A stretch of DNA of 64,000 nucleotides from positions 45,301 through 109,300 of the forward strand of contig NZ_JACSZV010000021.1 of NCBI RefSeq assembly GCF_014472415.1, in the 5' to 3' direction. The translations under genes and the position numbers were made by a program. Source of the DNA: Pseudomonas sp. N40(2020) (GTDB lineage: Bacteria > Pseudomonadota > Gammaproteobacteria > Pseudomonadales > Pseudomonadaceae). The notes under the pieces were generated by a model. It ran no database searches, was not told the origin of the DNA, and was given only the letters and a program-made list of their open reading frames with translations. Of the stretch, positions 44,322-51,514 are shown in pieces (the first letter of the stretch is position 1; each line of letters opens with the position of its first letter).

Positions 44322-44357
44322 GTGTGTCATTACATTCCAGAGTTCTTGAGGCTGTGA
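44322..44357 (+). other. Possible 11-codon leader peptide upstream of the aminotransferase
   Basis: GTG TGT CAT ... TGA encodes MCHYIPEFLRL. A strong GGAGG Shine-Dalgarno sequence lies 5-6 bases before the GTG, better than most genes here. It ends 71 bases before the aminotransferase ATG. It could be a regulatory leader peptide; it could also be chance. Confidence 0.35.
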
Positions 44358-44427
44358 CCGCTACGGGTTCTCGCTCGTTCCGGCAGATGGGTAGAATCGT
44401 TTCTTTTCTCCCGTCGAAGGAAGGCCA

Positions 44428-45600
44428 ATGGCTCAGCCCTACAGTGCGCGCAGTCGTGCGATCGAACCGTTCCATGTGATGGCGCTGCTGGCGCGGGCCA
44501 ACGAGCTGCAGGCTGAAGGCCACGATGTGATCCACCTGGAAATCGGCGAGCCAGACTTCACCACGGCCGAGCCGATCATTCGTGCCGGGCACGCGGCGCT
44601 GACGGCGGGCAAGACCCGTTACACCGCGGCGCGCGGTATTCCTGAACTGCGCGAGGCGATTTCCGGGTTTTATCAATCGCGCTATGGCCTGAATATCGAC
44701 CCACGGCGGATTCTGATCACTCCGGGCGGCTCCGGCGCCTTGTTGCTCGCCAGCGCGTTGTTGGTCGATCCCGGCAAACACTGGCTGTTGGCAGACCCGG
44801 GCTATCCGTGCAACCGGCACTTCTTGCGCCTGGTCGAAGGCGCGGCGCAGCTGGTTCCTGTAGGGCCTGACGTGCGTTATCAACTGACCCCAGATCTGGT
44901 CGAGCGCCATTGGGATAACGACAGCGTCGGTGCATTGGTGGCCTCGCCGGCCAACCCGACCGGCACGATCCTGACCCGAGATGAGCTGGCCGGGTTATCC
45001 ACAGCCATCAAGGCGCGGCACGGGCATCTGGTGGTGGACGAGATCTATCACGGCCTGACTTACGGCACCGACGCGGCGAGTGTGCTGGAAGTCGATGACA
45101 GCGCTTTTGTCCTCAACAGTTTCTCCAAATACTTCGGCATGACGGGGTGGCGTCTCGGCTGGCTGGTAGCCCCGGATGCGGCGGTCAGTGAGCTGGAGAA
45201 ACTCGCGCAGAACCTTTACATCAGCGCGCCGAGCATGGCCCAGTACGCCGCGCTGGCCTGTTTCGAGCCGGACACCATTGCGATTCTCGAAGAGCGCCGC
45301 GCCGAGTTCGGACGTCGTCGTGACTTTCTCCTTCCGGCATTGCGCGAGTTGGGGTTCAACATCGCCGTTGAGCCCGAAGGTGCTTTCTATTTGTATGCAG
45401 ATATCAGCCGGTTCGGCGGTGATGCCTTCGCGTTCTGTCGTCATTTCCTCGAAACCGAGCACGTCGCGTTTACCCCTGGTCTGGATTTCGGTCGCTATCA
45501 GGCCAGTCACCATGTTCGTTTTGCCTACACGCAAAACCTCCCGCGCCTACAGGAAGCAGTCGAGCGAATCGCCCGTGGCTTGAAGAGTTGGCAAGGCTGA
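44428..45600 (+). CDS. Class I/II PLP-dependent aminotransferase
   Basis: A 390-residue fold-type I enzyme: N-terminal IHLEIGEPDFTTAEP, PANPTGTIL binding pocket, and the PLP Lys in NSFSKYFGMTGWRLGWL. C-terminal RFAYTQNLPRL would hold the carboxylate-binding Arg. It resembles aspartate/alanine-type aminotransferases but the amino donor cannot be read from sequence. Its stop overlaps the sfsA start (TGATG). Confidence 0.9.
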   Translation: MAQPYSARSRAIEPFHVMALLARANELQAEGHDVIHLEIGEPDFTTAEPIIRAGHAALTAGKTRYTAARGIPELREAISGFYQSRYGLNIDPRRILITPGGSGALLLASALLVDPGKHWLLADPGYPCNRHFLRLVEGAAQLVPVGPDVRYQLTPDLVERHWDNDSVGALVASPANPTGTILTRDELAGLSTAIKARHGHLVVDEIYHGLTYGTDAASVLEVDDSAFVLNSFSKYFGMTGWRLGWLVAPDAAVSELEKLAQNLYISAPSMAQYAALACFEPDTIAILEERRAEFGRRRDFLLPALRELGFNIAVEPEGAFYLYADISRFGGDAFAFCRHFLETEHVAFTPGLDFGRYQASHHVRFAYTQNLPRLQEAVERIARGLKSWQG

Positions 45601-46313
45601 TGCGCTTTTATCCTCCTCTGGAAGAGGCGCGGCTGATTCGACGTTACAAGCGTTTTCTCGCCGATATCGAAACCGTTGGCGGCGAGATGCTGACCATTCA
45701 CTGCCCGAACACTGGTTCGATGCTCAACTGTCAGGTCGAGGGTGGGCAGGTCTGGTTCAGTCGCTCCAACGACCCGAAGCGCAAGTTGCCCGGCACCTGG
45801 GAAATCGGCGAAACCCCACAGGGTCGGTTGTTTTGCGTGAACACCGGGCGCGCCAACGGGCTGGTGGAAGAAGCCTTGCAGGCCGGTGTCATCACCGAGT
45901 TGAACGGGTTTACCGCGTTGAAGCGCGAAGTGGCTTACGGACAGGAAAAAAGCCGCATCGATTTCCGCCTCGAATACCCCAGCGGCCCCGCTTATGTAGA
46001 AGTGAAAAGCGTCACTCTGGGCTTCGATGGCACGGCAGTGGCGGCGTTTCCCGATGCCGTGACCCAGCGCGGTGCCAAGCATCTGCGCGAGCTGGCGCAT
46101 CTGGCGCGGGACGGGATTCGCGCGGTGCAGTTGTATTGCGTCAATCTCACCGGGATTGAAGCGGTGCGTCCTGCGGTGGAAATCGATTCGGCCTACGCCG
46201 ATGCCCTGCGCGAAGCGGTGGCCTGTGGCGTTGAAGTCCTGGCTTACGGCGTTCGGCTTAACCATGAAGAGATGGTGATCGACCGGCGACTCGACGTATT
46301 GCTCAACGGTTAA
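45600..46313 (+). CDS. sfsA: Sugar fermentation stimulation protein A (SfsA)
   Basis: A 237-residue SfsA-family protein with an N-terminal OB-like domain (HCPNTGSMLNC) and a C-terminal nuclease-like domain with the SRIDFRLEYPSG...YVEVKSVTL (D...E-x-K) motif. E. coli SfsA was linked to maltose gene expression and DNA binding, while the nuclease-like core suggests a nucleic acid role. The ATG overlaps the aminotransferase stop by one base. It converges with the Rieske gene, their ends overlapping by 4 bases. Confidence 0.92.
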   Translation: MRFYPPLEEARLIRRYKRFLADIETVGGEMLTIHCPNTGSMLNCQVEGGQVWFSRSNDPKRKLPGTWEIGETPQGRLFCVNTGRANGLVEEALQAGVITELNGFTALKREVAYGQEKSRIDFRLEYPSGPAYVEVKSVTLGFDGTAVAAFPDAVTQRGAKHLRELAHLARDGIRAVQLYCVNLTGIEAVRPAVEIDSAYADALREAVACGVEVLAYGVRLNHEEMVIDRRLDVLLNG

Positions 46314-46627
46314 ACATCGATCCACACGCCCTGTGCATCTTCGCGGCAATCTATAGTCGTCAGCGCCTGCCCGGCGCAGGGCCCGGAAACGCACTCGCCG
46401 TCCTCGATCAGAAACAGTGCGCCGTGGGTGGCGCACTGGATCAGGCTGTTGCTCGGGTCGAGAAACTGGTTCGGGTGCCATTCCAGACCCACACCGCGAT
46501 GCGGGCAGCGATTCAGGTAGACATACGCCTGACCGTTGCGGCGCACGGCAAACAGCTTTTTACCATCAATATCAAAACCGCGACTGCCGGCCTCGGCCAG
46601 ATCGGCGCTCGCGCACAGAAACTTCAT
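46310..46627 (-). CDS. Rieske [2Fe-2S] ferredoxin-like protein
   Basis: A 105-residue single Rieske domain with Cys-Pro-His (CPHRGVG) and, 18 residues later, CATHGAL, the two ligand boxes for a [2Fe-2S] cluster. It resembles stand-alone Rieske ferredoxins of the NirD/BphF type. No oxygenase or reductase is adjacent, so its partner is unknown. It overlaps the sfsA 3' end by 4 bases, convergent. Confidence 0.85.
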   Translation of the reverse strand: MKFLCASADLAEAGSRGFDIDGKKLFAVRRNGQAYVYLNRCPHRGVGLEWHPNQFLDPSNSLIQCATHGALFLIEDGECVSGPCAGQALTTIDCREDAQGVWIDV

Positions 46628-46676
46628 GGCTATCCTCTAAAGTCGGCTCGTGACCGGATATGTCCGAGCTTGACGT

Positions 46677-46695
46677 TTAAATGCAAACAATTATC
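46677..46695 (+). promoter_or_regulatory. Candidate Fur box upstream of the phu remnant
   Basis: TTAAATGCAAACAATTATC matches the 19-base Fur consensus at 12 positions by my count. A TTGACG (46670-46675) and TATCAA (46692-46697) with a 16-base spacer overlap it, so Fur would block this promoter. Confidence 0.5.
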
Positions 46696-46790
46696 AAATG
46701 GCGGCCTTCACCCGCAGGCGCCTGCCAGATGCCGAGGATACTTGGCCTGTCATCCCTACGCCCGGGAAACCTTGTTCAAGGAAGCTGTGT

Positions 46791-46859
46791 ATGCGCCTGA
46801 GTACCCGCGTTGTGAAAACCCTGTCTGACGGTTTCTACCCAGCCAAGAGTGGCCAATGA
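46791..46859 (+). pseudogene. 22-codon scar of an upstream phu gene (probably phuT)
   Basis: ATG to TGA encodes MRLSTRVVKTLSDGFYPAKS plus GQ. It has a good RBS (AAGGAAG) and its stop overlaps the phuU start (ATGA), the coupling expected for the gene before phuU. In P. aeruginosa the gene before phuU is phuT, the haem-binding protein. The first residues look like the start of an export signal that is not continued. It reads as an in-frame deletion remnant; a true leader peptide is the alternative. Confidence 0.5.
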
Positions 46860-47893
46860 CCACACTGCTCAAACCTCGTGGCCTGTTCATCGGCCTGACA
46901 CTCCTGTGTCTGCTGGCAATCTGGTTGTCGCTGGCGCTGGGGCCGGTCAGCCTGCCGTTGTTCGATACGTTGCGTGCGGCGTTGCGCCTGATTGGCGTAC
47001 CGCTGGCTCCGGAAGGGCTGGAGCAGGCTGAGCTGATTCTCGGACAGATTCGTCTGCCGCGAACGTTGCTCGGGTTGGCGGTCGGCGGTGTACTGGCCTT
47101 GTCCGGTGTGGCGATGCAGGGATTGTTTCGTAATCCTTTGGCGGATCCGGGGCTGGTCGGGGTTTCCAGTGGCGCGGCGTTGGGCGCGGCAATTGCGATT
47201 GTCGGCGGCTCGTTTTTTGGCGGTTTACCGGAATGGTTCGGGCCTTATTTGTTATCGGTGTGCGCGTTCCTCGGTGGGCTAGGGGTGACGGCGCTGGTTT
47301 ATCGACTCGGCCGGCACAACGGGCAAACCAATGTCGCGACGATGTTACTGGCGGGGATCGCGCTGACCGCGCTGGCCAGTTCGGCGGTCGGACTGTTCAC
47401 TTATCTGGCGGACGACGCGACCCTGCGCACGCTGACCTTCTGGAACCTCGGCAGTCTCAATGGCGCCAGTTATGCGCGGTTGTGGCCATTGCTGATCATC
47501 AGCGCCGGCGTTGCCCTGTGGTTGCCGCGCCGGGCGAAAGCGCTGAATGCCTTGCTGCTCGGCGAGTCCGAGGCCGGGCATTTGGGGGTTGATGTCGAAC
47601 GGCTCAAGCGTGAACTGGTGTTTTGTACGGCGCTGGGTGTCGGCGCGGCAGTGGCTGCTGCGGGGATGATCGGCTTCGTTGGACTGGTGGTGCCGCATCT
47701 GGTGCGCTTGCTCGCAGGTCCCGATCATCGAGTATTGCTGCCGGCCTCGGTGTTGGCCGGGGCTAGTCTGTTGTTGCTGGCTGATCTGGTGGCGCGTCTG
47801 GCGCTGGCGCCGGCGGAATTGCCGATCGGGATCGTCACGGCGTTTATCGGCGCGCCGTTCTTCCTTTATTTGCTGCTGCGAGGGCGTGCCTGA
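46856..47893 (+). CDS. phuU: Haem/iron ABC transporter permease (FecCD family)
   Basis: A 345-residue FecCD permease with about nine to ten membrane helices. Family marks are LPRTLLGLAVGGVLALSGVAMQGLFRNPLADPGLVG and the coupling-helix region GMIGFVGLVVPHLVRLLAGPDHR. It would carry haem across the inner membrane with PhuV. Its start overlaps the 22-codon frame upstream and its stop overlaps phuV. The expected periplasmic binding protein gene (phuT) is missing upstream. Name is by synteny with phuW, prrF and cbpA downstream. Confidence 0.88.
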   Translation: MTTLLKPRGLFIGLTLLCLLAIWLSLALGPVSLPLFDTLRAALRLIGVPLAPEGLEQAELILGQIRLPRTLLGLAVGGVLALSGVAMQGLFRNPLADPGLVGVSSGAALGAAIAIVGGSFFGGLPEWFGPYLLSVCAFLGGLGVTALVYRLGRHNGQTNVATMLLAGIALTALASSAVGLFTYLADDATLRTLTFWNLGSLNGASYARLWPLLIISAGVALWLPRRAKALNALLLGESEAGHLGVDVERLKRELVFCTALGVGAAVAAAGMIGFVGLVVPHLVRLLAGPDHRVLLPASVLAGASLLLLADLVARLALAPAELPIGIVTAFIGAPFFLYLLLRGRA

Positions 47894-48660
47894 TGTTGCG
47901 TGCGCAAAATCTGCATATCCGTCGCGGCCGCAAGACCGTTCTCAGCGAGGTCACCCTGCAACTCGAACCGGGCGAAGTGCTCGGCGTGCTGGGGCCGAAC
48001 GGCGCCGGTAAAAGTACTTTGCTTGGTGCCTTATGCGGTGAACTGGCGCCAAGTGAAGGCGAGGTCTCGCTTGATGGCCAGTCGTTGGCACATTGGACGG
48101 GCACGCAACGCGCTCGACGATTGGCCGTGTTACCGCAGGTTTCGACCCTGAATTTCGCCTTTCGCGTTGAAGAGGTGGTCGGCATGGGGCGTTTGCCTTA
48201 TCAAAGCGGTCGAGTGCGTGATGACGAGATTGTCGCCGCAGCATTGGCGGCGGCGGATGCCGGGCATCTGAGCGGGCGCAGCTATCTGGCATTGTCGGGC
48301 GGTGAGCGCCAGCGCGTGCATCTGGCGCGGGTGCTGGCGCAACTCTGGCCGGGGCAGGTCGGGCAGACATTGCTGCTGGATGAGCCGACGTCGATGCTTG
48401 ATCCGCTGCATCAACACACGACTTTGCAGGCCGTATGCGAGTTTGCCGATCGCGGCGCGGCAGTGATGGTGATCCTGCATGATCTGAATCTGGCTGCGCG
48501 TTATTGTGATCGCGTGTTGCTGCTTGAGGGCGGGCGACCGGTTGCGCTGGACACGCCGCAGCAAGTGTTGCGGCCGGACACGCTCAAAGCCGTGTTCGGT
48601 CTCGAAGTATTGGTGCAGCCGCACCCGGAGCGTGGGCATCCGCTGATCATCGCCCGCTGA
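47893..48660 (+). CDS. phuV: Haem ABC transporter ATP-binding protein
   Basis: A 255-residue HmuV/PhuV-type ATPase: Walker A GPNGAGKSTLL, signature LSGGERQRVHLARVL, Walker B TLLLDEPTSMLD, and H-loop His in ILHDLNLAARYC. The longer spacer before the signature fits the haem subgroup. The ATG overlaps the phuU stop (TGATG). Confidence 0.92.
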   Translation: MLRAQNLHIRRGRKTVLSEVTLQLEPGEVLGVLGPNGAGKSTLLGALCGELAPSEGEVSLDGQSLAHWTGTQRARRLAVLPQVSTLNFAFRVEEVVGMGRLPYQSGRVRDDEIVAAALAAADAGHLSGRSYLALSGGERQRVHLARVLAQLWPGQVGQTLLLDEPTSMLDPLHQHTTLQAVCEFADRGAAVMVILHDLNLAARYCDRVLLLEGGRPVALDTPQQVLRPDTLKAVFGLEVLVQPHPERGHPLIIAR

Positions 48661-48681
48661 CTTTCTCATTGAGGTGATTGC

Positions 48682-49533
48682 ATGCGAGGAATGTGGCTGT
48701 TGGCGGTGTTGTTGCTCGCGGGGTGTCAGCATGTTGCCGCGCCACCGCCAGTCAGTGGCGAGATTCGTGACCTGCACAGCGGTCAGGTGCTGACCGCGCA
48801 GCAACTGCTCACACGTCTTGCTGAACCGCAGCGGCTGATCATCGGCGAGCAGCATGACAACGCCGATCACCACGCCGCGCAGTTATGGCTTTTGCAGTCT
48901 CTTGGCAAACAGCGGTCGCAAGGCAGCCTGTTGTTGGAAATGCTCACGCCGGATCAGCAGCCGAAGGTTGATGCGCTACGCCAGTCTGCGTCTCAGCCCG
49001 ACAACCTTCCTGACGCATTGGCCTGGCAGGAGGGTTGGGACTGGAGTCTCTATGGGCCGATTGTTCGCTTCGCCCTCACACAGCCGTATCCGTTGCTGGC
49101 GGCGAATCTGGATAACAACGAAATCCGCAGCTTTTATCGCAATCCATCCGTTATGCCGGGGGAGCGCAGCAATGCTCAATCGGTGAAAACTGTTTTGCTG
49201 GAGCAGATCAGCGATTCCCACTGTGGCCTGCTGCCTGAGTCGCAGATGCCGGCGATGCTGGCGGTTCAGCAACAACGCGATCGGCGCATGGCCGAGCGTT
49301 TATTGGATGCGCCCACACCGTCGTTGCTGCTGGCGGGTGCCTGGCATGCACGCAAGGATGTCGGGGTGCCGCTGCATGTTGTGGATCTGGGCGCTACCCA
49401 GGCTCCTGCAGTGCTGATGCTGGCGGAGCAGGGCGCCGAGGTTACGGCGGCGATGGCCGATTACGTCTGGTACACCCCGGCCATGCCCAAGCGTGATTAC
49501 TGCGAAGAAATGCGCAAACAGTTCGGCAAGTGA
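48682..49533 (+). CDS. phuW: ChaN-family haem-associated lipoprotein
   Basis: A 283-residue lipoprotein: MRGMWLLAVLLLAGC (lipobox LAGC, Cys15), then a ChaN domain with RLIIGEQHDNADHHAAQLWLL and LLLAGAWHARKDVGVPLH. ChaN of Campylobacter binds two haems; PhuW of P. aeruginosa has the same place at the end of the phu operon. No T-run terminator follows on this strand; the next hairpin belongs to antisense PrrF, 13 bases away. Confidence 0.87.
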   Translation: MRGMWLLAVLLLAGCQHVAAPPPVSGEIRDLHSGQVLTAQQLLTRLAEPQRLIIGEQHDNADHHAAQLWLLQSLGKQRSQGSLLLEMLTPDQQPKVDALRQSASQPDNLPDALAWQEGWDWSLYGPIVRFALTQPYPLLAANLDNNEIRSFYRNPSVMPGERSNAQSVKTVLLEQISDSHCGLLPESQMPAMLAVQQQRDRRMAERLLDAPTPSLLLAGAWHARKDVGVPLHVVDLGATQAPAVLMLAEQGAEVTAAMADYVWYTPAMPKRDYCEEMRKQFGK

Positions 49534-49546
49534 CTTTTCCACAGGC

Positions 49547-49660
49547 AAAAAAAGACCCGGTAAAAACCGGGTCAAATAACCGTGATTAGCCTGATGAGGA
49601 GATAATCTGAGAGTCCGAACCAAGGGCTTTTCAGAATATCGACTGATCTCGCGACCAGTT
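49547..49660 (-). ncRNA. prrF1: PrrF iron-responsive small RNA
   Basis: On the minus strand the RNA begins near 49660 with AACTGGTCGCGAGATCAG, holds the conserved core GACTCTCAGATTATCTCCTC followed by ATCAGGCTAATCACGG, and ends with the terminator GACCCGGT-TTT-ACCGGGTC and seven T. About 114 bases, the size known for PrrF. When iron is short it represses mRNAs of iron-containing proteins with Hfq. It lies between phuW and cbpA as in P. aeruginosa, but as a single copy rather than a tandem pair; the number 1 is by synteny. Confidence 0.92.
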
Positions 49661-49662
49661 GT

Positions 49663-49694
49663 GATAATCATAGCGATTCTCATTACCGAGTCAA
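49663..49694 (-). promoter_or_regulatory. Fur-controlled promoter of prrF
   Basis: On the minus strand TTGACT (49694-49689), a 16-base spacer and TATGAT (49672-49667), 7 bases before the RNA start. The Fur-box-like GTAATGAGAATCGCTATGAT and TATC cover the spacer and -10 (49686-49663). Confidence 0.85.
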
Positions 49695-49759
49695 CCTCTG
49701 TTTTTTCATTTGCCTGATTTAATCTCGGGATTGGCCGGAATGCCCCGGAAAACGGGGAC

Positions 49760-50560
49760 TTAAAACTGGGTTTTGACCGCAGTCAGTTGAGTGATCTGGC
49801 CGTTGAGCTGGCTGATGCGCCGCGCCATGCTTTCGATCAGGCTGTGGGCAATCTTCGGATTGCTGCGGGTCATGCTCAAAAACTGATCACCGGGAATCAG
49901 CATCACCGTGCTCGAATCACGAGCAATTACTGTGGCATTTCGTGGCTCCCCGGTGAACACCGCCATGGCTCCAAAAATCTCATCCTTGGGCACTTCGCCG
50001 ACCTTATGTCCATCGACAAAGGCTTCGGCATGCCCGTCGATGATGACAAACACGTGATCGGCGGCATCGCCTTGGTGGATCAGCACTTCACCGGCCTCGA
50101 CCCGTTTGAAACCGTTGGTACTGCGAAACTCCCGCGGTTTCAGTTCGGCCACGGCGTGGGCGAGGAGTGCCATTTGGCCCAGCAGGTACTCGAGAAATTG
50201 GTTCGCCCGGTTGGCGTCAGCATACAAATGCCCGAACACATCGCTGCGGCGATAGGGCAACAAGCGCAACGGTCCTTCATTGCACAGACGGCAATCGACC
50301 CAAGCGTCACCCTGTTGTAGGCCGATCAAGTCACCTTCCTGCCAATAGAACAGTGCTCGTACACCGATGTACCCGTTGATTACGCCTTCCGTCAGCAGAA
50401 ACAACTGATCGCCGGGCAACTGCGCCATCAAGTCATCGGTCGTCTCCAGTTCAATCACCGGGCCGCACGGCACGAGGTCTTCCAGCCACTGCGCAGGAAA
50501 ATTCTGCAAACGGTTGATCACTGAGTCGGCAAATGCCGATTGTTCCCCAAGCAGGTACAT
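49760..50560 (-). CDS. cbpA: Cyclic nucleotide-binding protein CbpA
   Basis: A 266-residue protein with a degenerate N-terminal cNMP-like domain (about 15-110) and a C-terminal cNMP-binding domain (about 148-255) with GEVLIHQGDAADHVFVIIDGHAEAF and the phosphate-binding cassette FGAMAVFTGEPRNATVIA. There is no DNA-binding domain, so it is not a Crp-like regulator. The P. aeruginosa gene in this place, between prrF and other genes, encodes the Vfr-regulated cAMP-binding protein CbpA. Which nucleotide it binds here is inference. Confidence 0.85.
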   Translation of the reverse strand: MYLLGEQSAFADSVINRLQNFPAQWLEDLVPCGPVIELETTDDLMAQLPGDQLFLLTEGVINGYIGVRALFYWQEGDLIGLQQGDAWVDCRLCNEGPLRLLPYRRSDVFGHLYADANRANQFLEYLLGQMALLAHAVAELKPREFRSTNGFKRVEAGEVLIHQGDAADHVFVIIDGHAEAFVDGHKVGEVPKDEIFGAMAVFTGEPRNATVIARDSSTVMLIPGDQFLSMTRSNPKIAHSLIESMARRISQLNGQITQLTAVKTQF

Positions 50561-50576
50561 GACGGTCAGCGCCCGT

Positions 50577-50849
50577 TCAGTTCTTGTGACGTGAGGAAAT
50601 GGCTTCGAGTTGCTTGTTCAAGGCGTCCTTGCGCTCGGCGGGGATGTCGTTCCAGTGAACATCCATCAATGCGCCTTCGATCGCATACAACAACACCTTC
50701 GATGCGCGAAACCCGCGGGTACGCACGGCCCGGTAGGCGTCCACCGCGCCCAGGCGACGCAAGTCCGAGGCGCTGTGGATACCCACGGCATGCAGCCATT
50801 GCGCCGACGTCTTGCCAAGATTCTTCAGGTGTTGCAGTTCATCATTCAT
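50577..50849 (-). CDS. TfoX/Sxy C-terminal domain protein
   Basis: A 90-residue helical protein with LKNLGKTSAQWLHAVGIHSASDLRRLGAVDAYRAVR, the TfoX C-terminal domain, which contains helix-hairpin-helix-like elements. Full-length TfoX/Sxy activates competence genes in other bacteria, but this one lacks the N-terminal domain. Starts at the ATG 3 bases inside the longest ORF. It precedes cbpA on the same strand by 16 bases. The 229 bases upstream hold no gene. Confidence 0.82.
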   Translation of the reverse strand: MNDELQHLKNLGKTSAQWLHAVGIHSASDLRRLGAVDAYRAVRTRGFRASKVLLYAIEGALMDVHWNDIPAERKDALNKQLEAISSRHKN

Positions 50850-51078
50850 CAAGCCTCCTTGCGACGGCCGAATGGTGCGTGGGGCGAGCTTCTCAGGAGT
50901 GTAGCCATCAGTAGGAAAAGCGTGGTTGTTTGGTCGGATTCAACGCAAACGCTTCTAAGAACGGTCGCAATTTTCAGCAGGATAGGCGGGCGGGGAGGGA
51001 TGCCATGGCGCGGGAAAAATCCGCACAGCAAGCAGTCCAGCGCAAAGCGGGGGCGCTGGACACATCAGGCAGAAGCGC

Positions 51079-51423
51079 TTAGCGAGTGCGATAACGCAGG
51101 CGTGTACCGAAGTTCATCGACATCAGAATCTCGTCAGCGCTCAGCTCCGGCGGAAAGTACGCACCGGAAATCTGTGCGTGGGCCAAGCTTGCACCTTCCA
51201 GCGATGCGTTGCGGAAATCAATGCCACGCAAATCGGCGGAACGGAAATACGCGTCCCGGAAATCCACGCCATCGGCGTTCAGTTCACGCAGGTCGAGGCC
51301 ACGGAAGTCGCCGCCTACCATATCGATCGGTCCGTCTTGCGGGCGTTCCTTGTTGAAACCTGTGATGTCATCTTTGTGCAGCAAGGCATACAGCGGGGTG
51401 TCGAGAAGTTTCGGCTGGCTCAT
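51079..51423 (-). CDS. Pentapeptide repeat protein
   Basis: A 114-residue protein whose C-terminal two thirds are tandem A(D/N)LXX repeats: GGDFRGLDLRELNADGVDFRD, then AYFRSADLRGIDFRNASLEGASLAHAQ. These fold as a right-handed quadrilateral beta helix. Larger relatives (Qnr, MfpA) mimic DNA and guard gyrase; this one is too short to claim that. Function unknown. It stands alone. Confidence 0.85.
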   Translation of the reverse strand: MSQPKLLDTPLYALLHKDDITGFNKERPQDGPIDMVGGDFRGLDLRELNADGVDFRDAYFRSADLRGIDFRNASLEGASLAHAQISGAYFPPELSADEILMSMNFGTRLRYRTR

Positions 51424-51473
51424 GTCACATCACCTGTTGGTTTTATGGCGCCAGTATAGTGCCACTATTTGGC

Positions 51474-51503
51474 AGCCGTGAAGCCAGCGAGGGCTTCACG
51501 GCT
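51474..51503 (-). terminator. Hairpin after the kinase-like gene
   Basis: Perfect 12-bp stem AGCCGTGAAGCC / GGCTTCACGGCT, loop of 6 bases, 11 bases past the stop. No strong T run follows on the minus strand, so it may mainly protect the 3' end. Confidence 0.55.
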
Positions 51504-51514
51504 GAAATAGTTTC

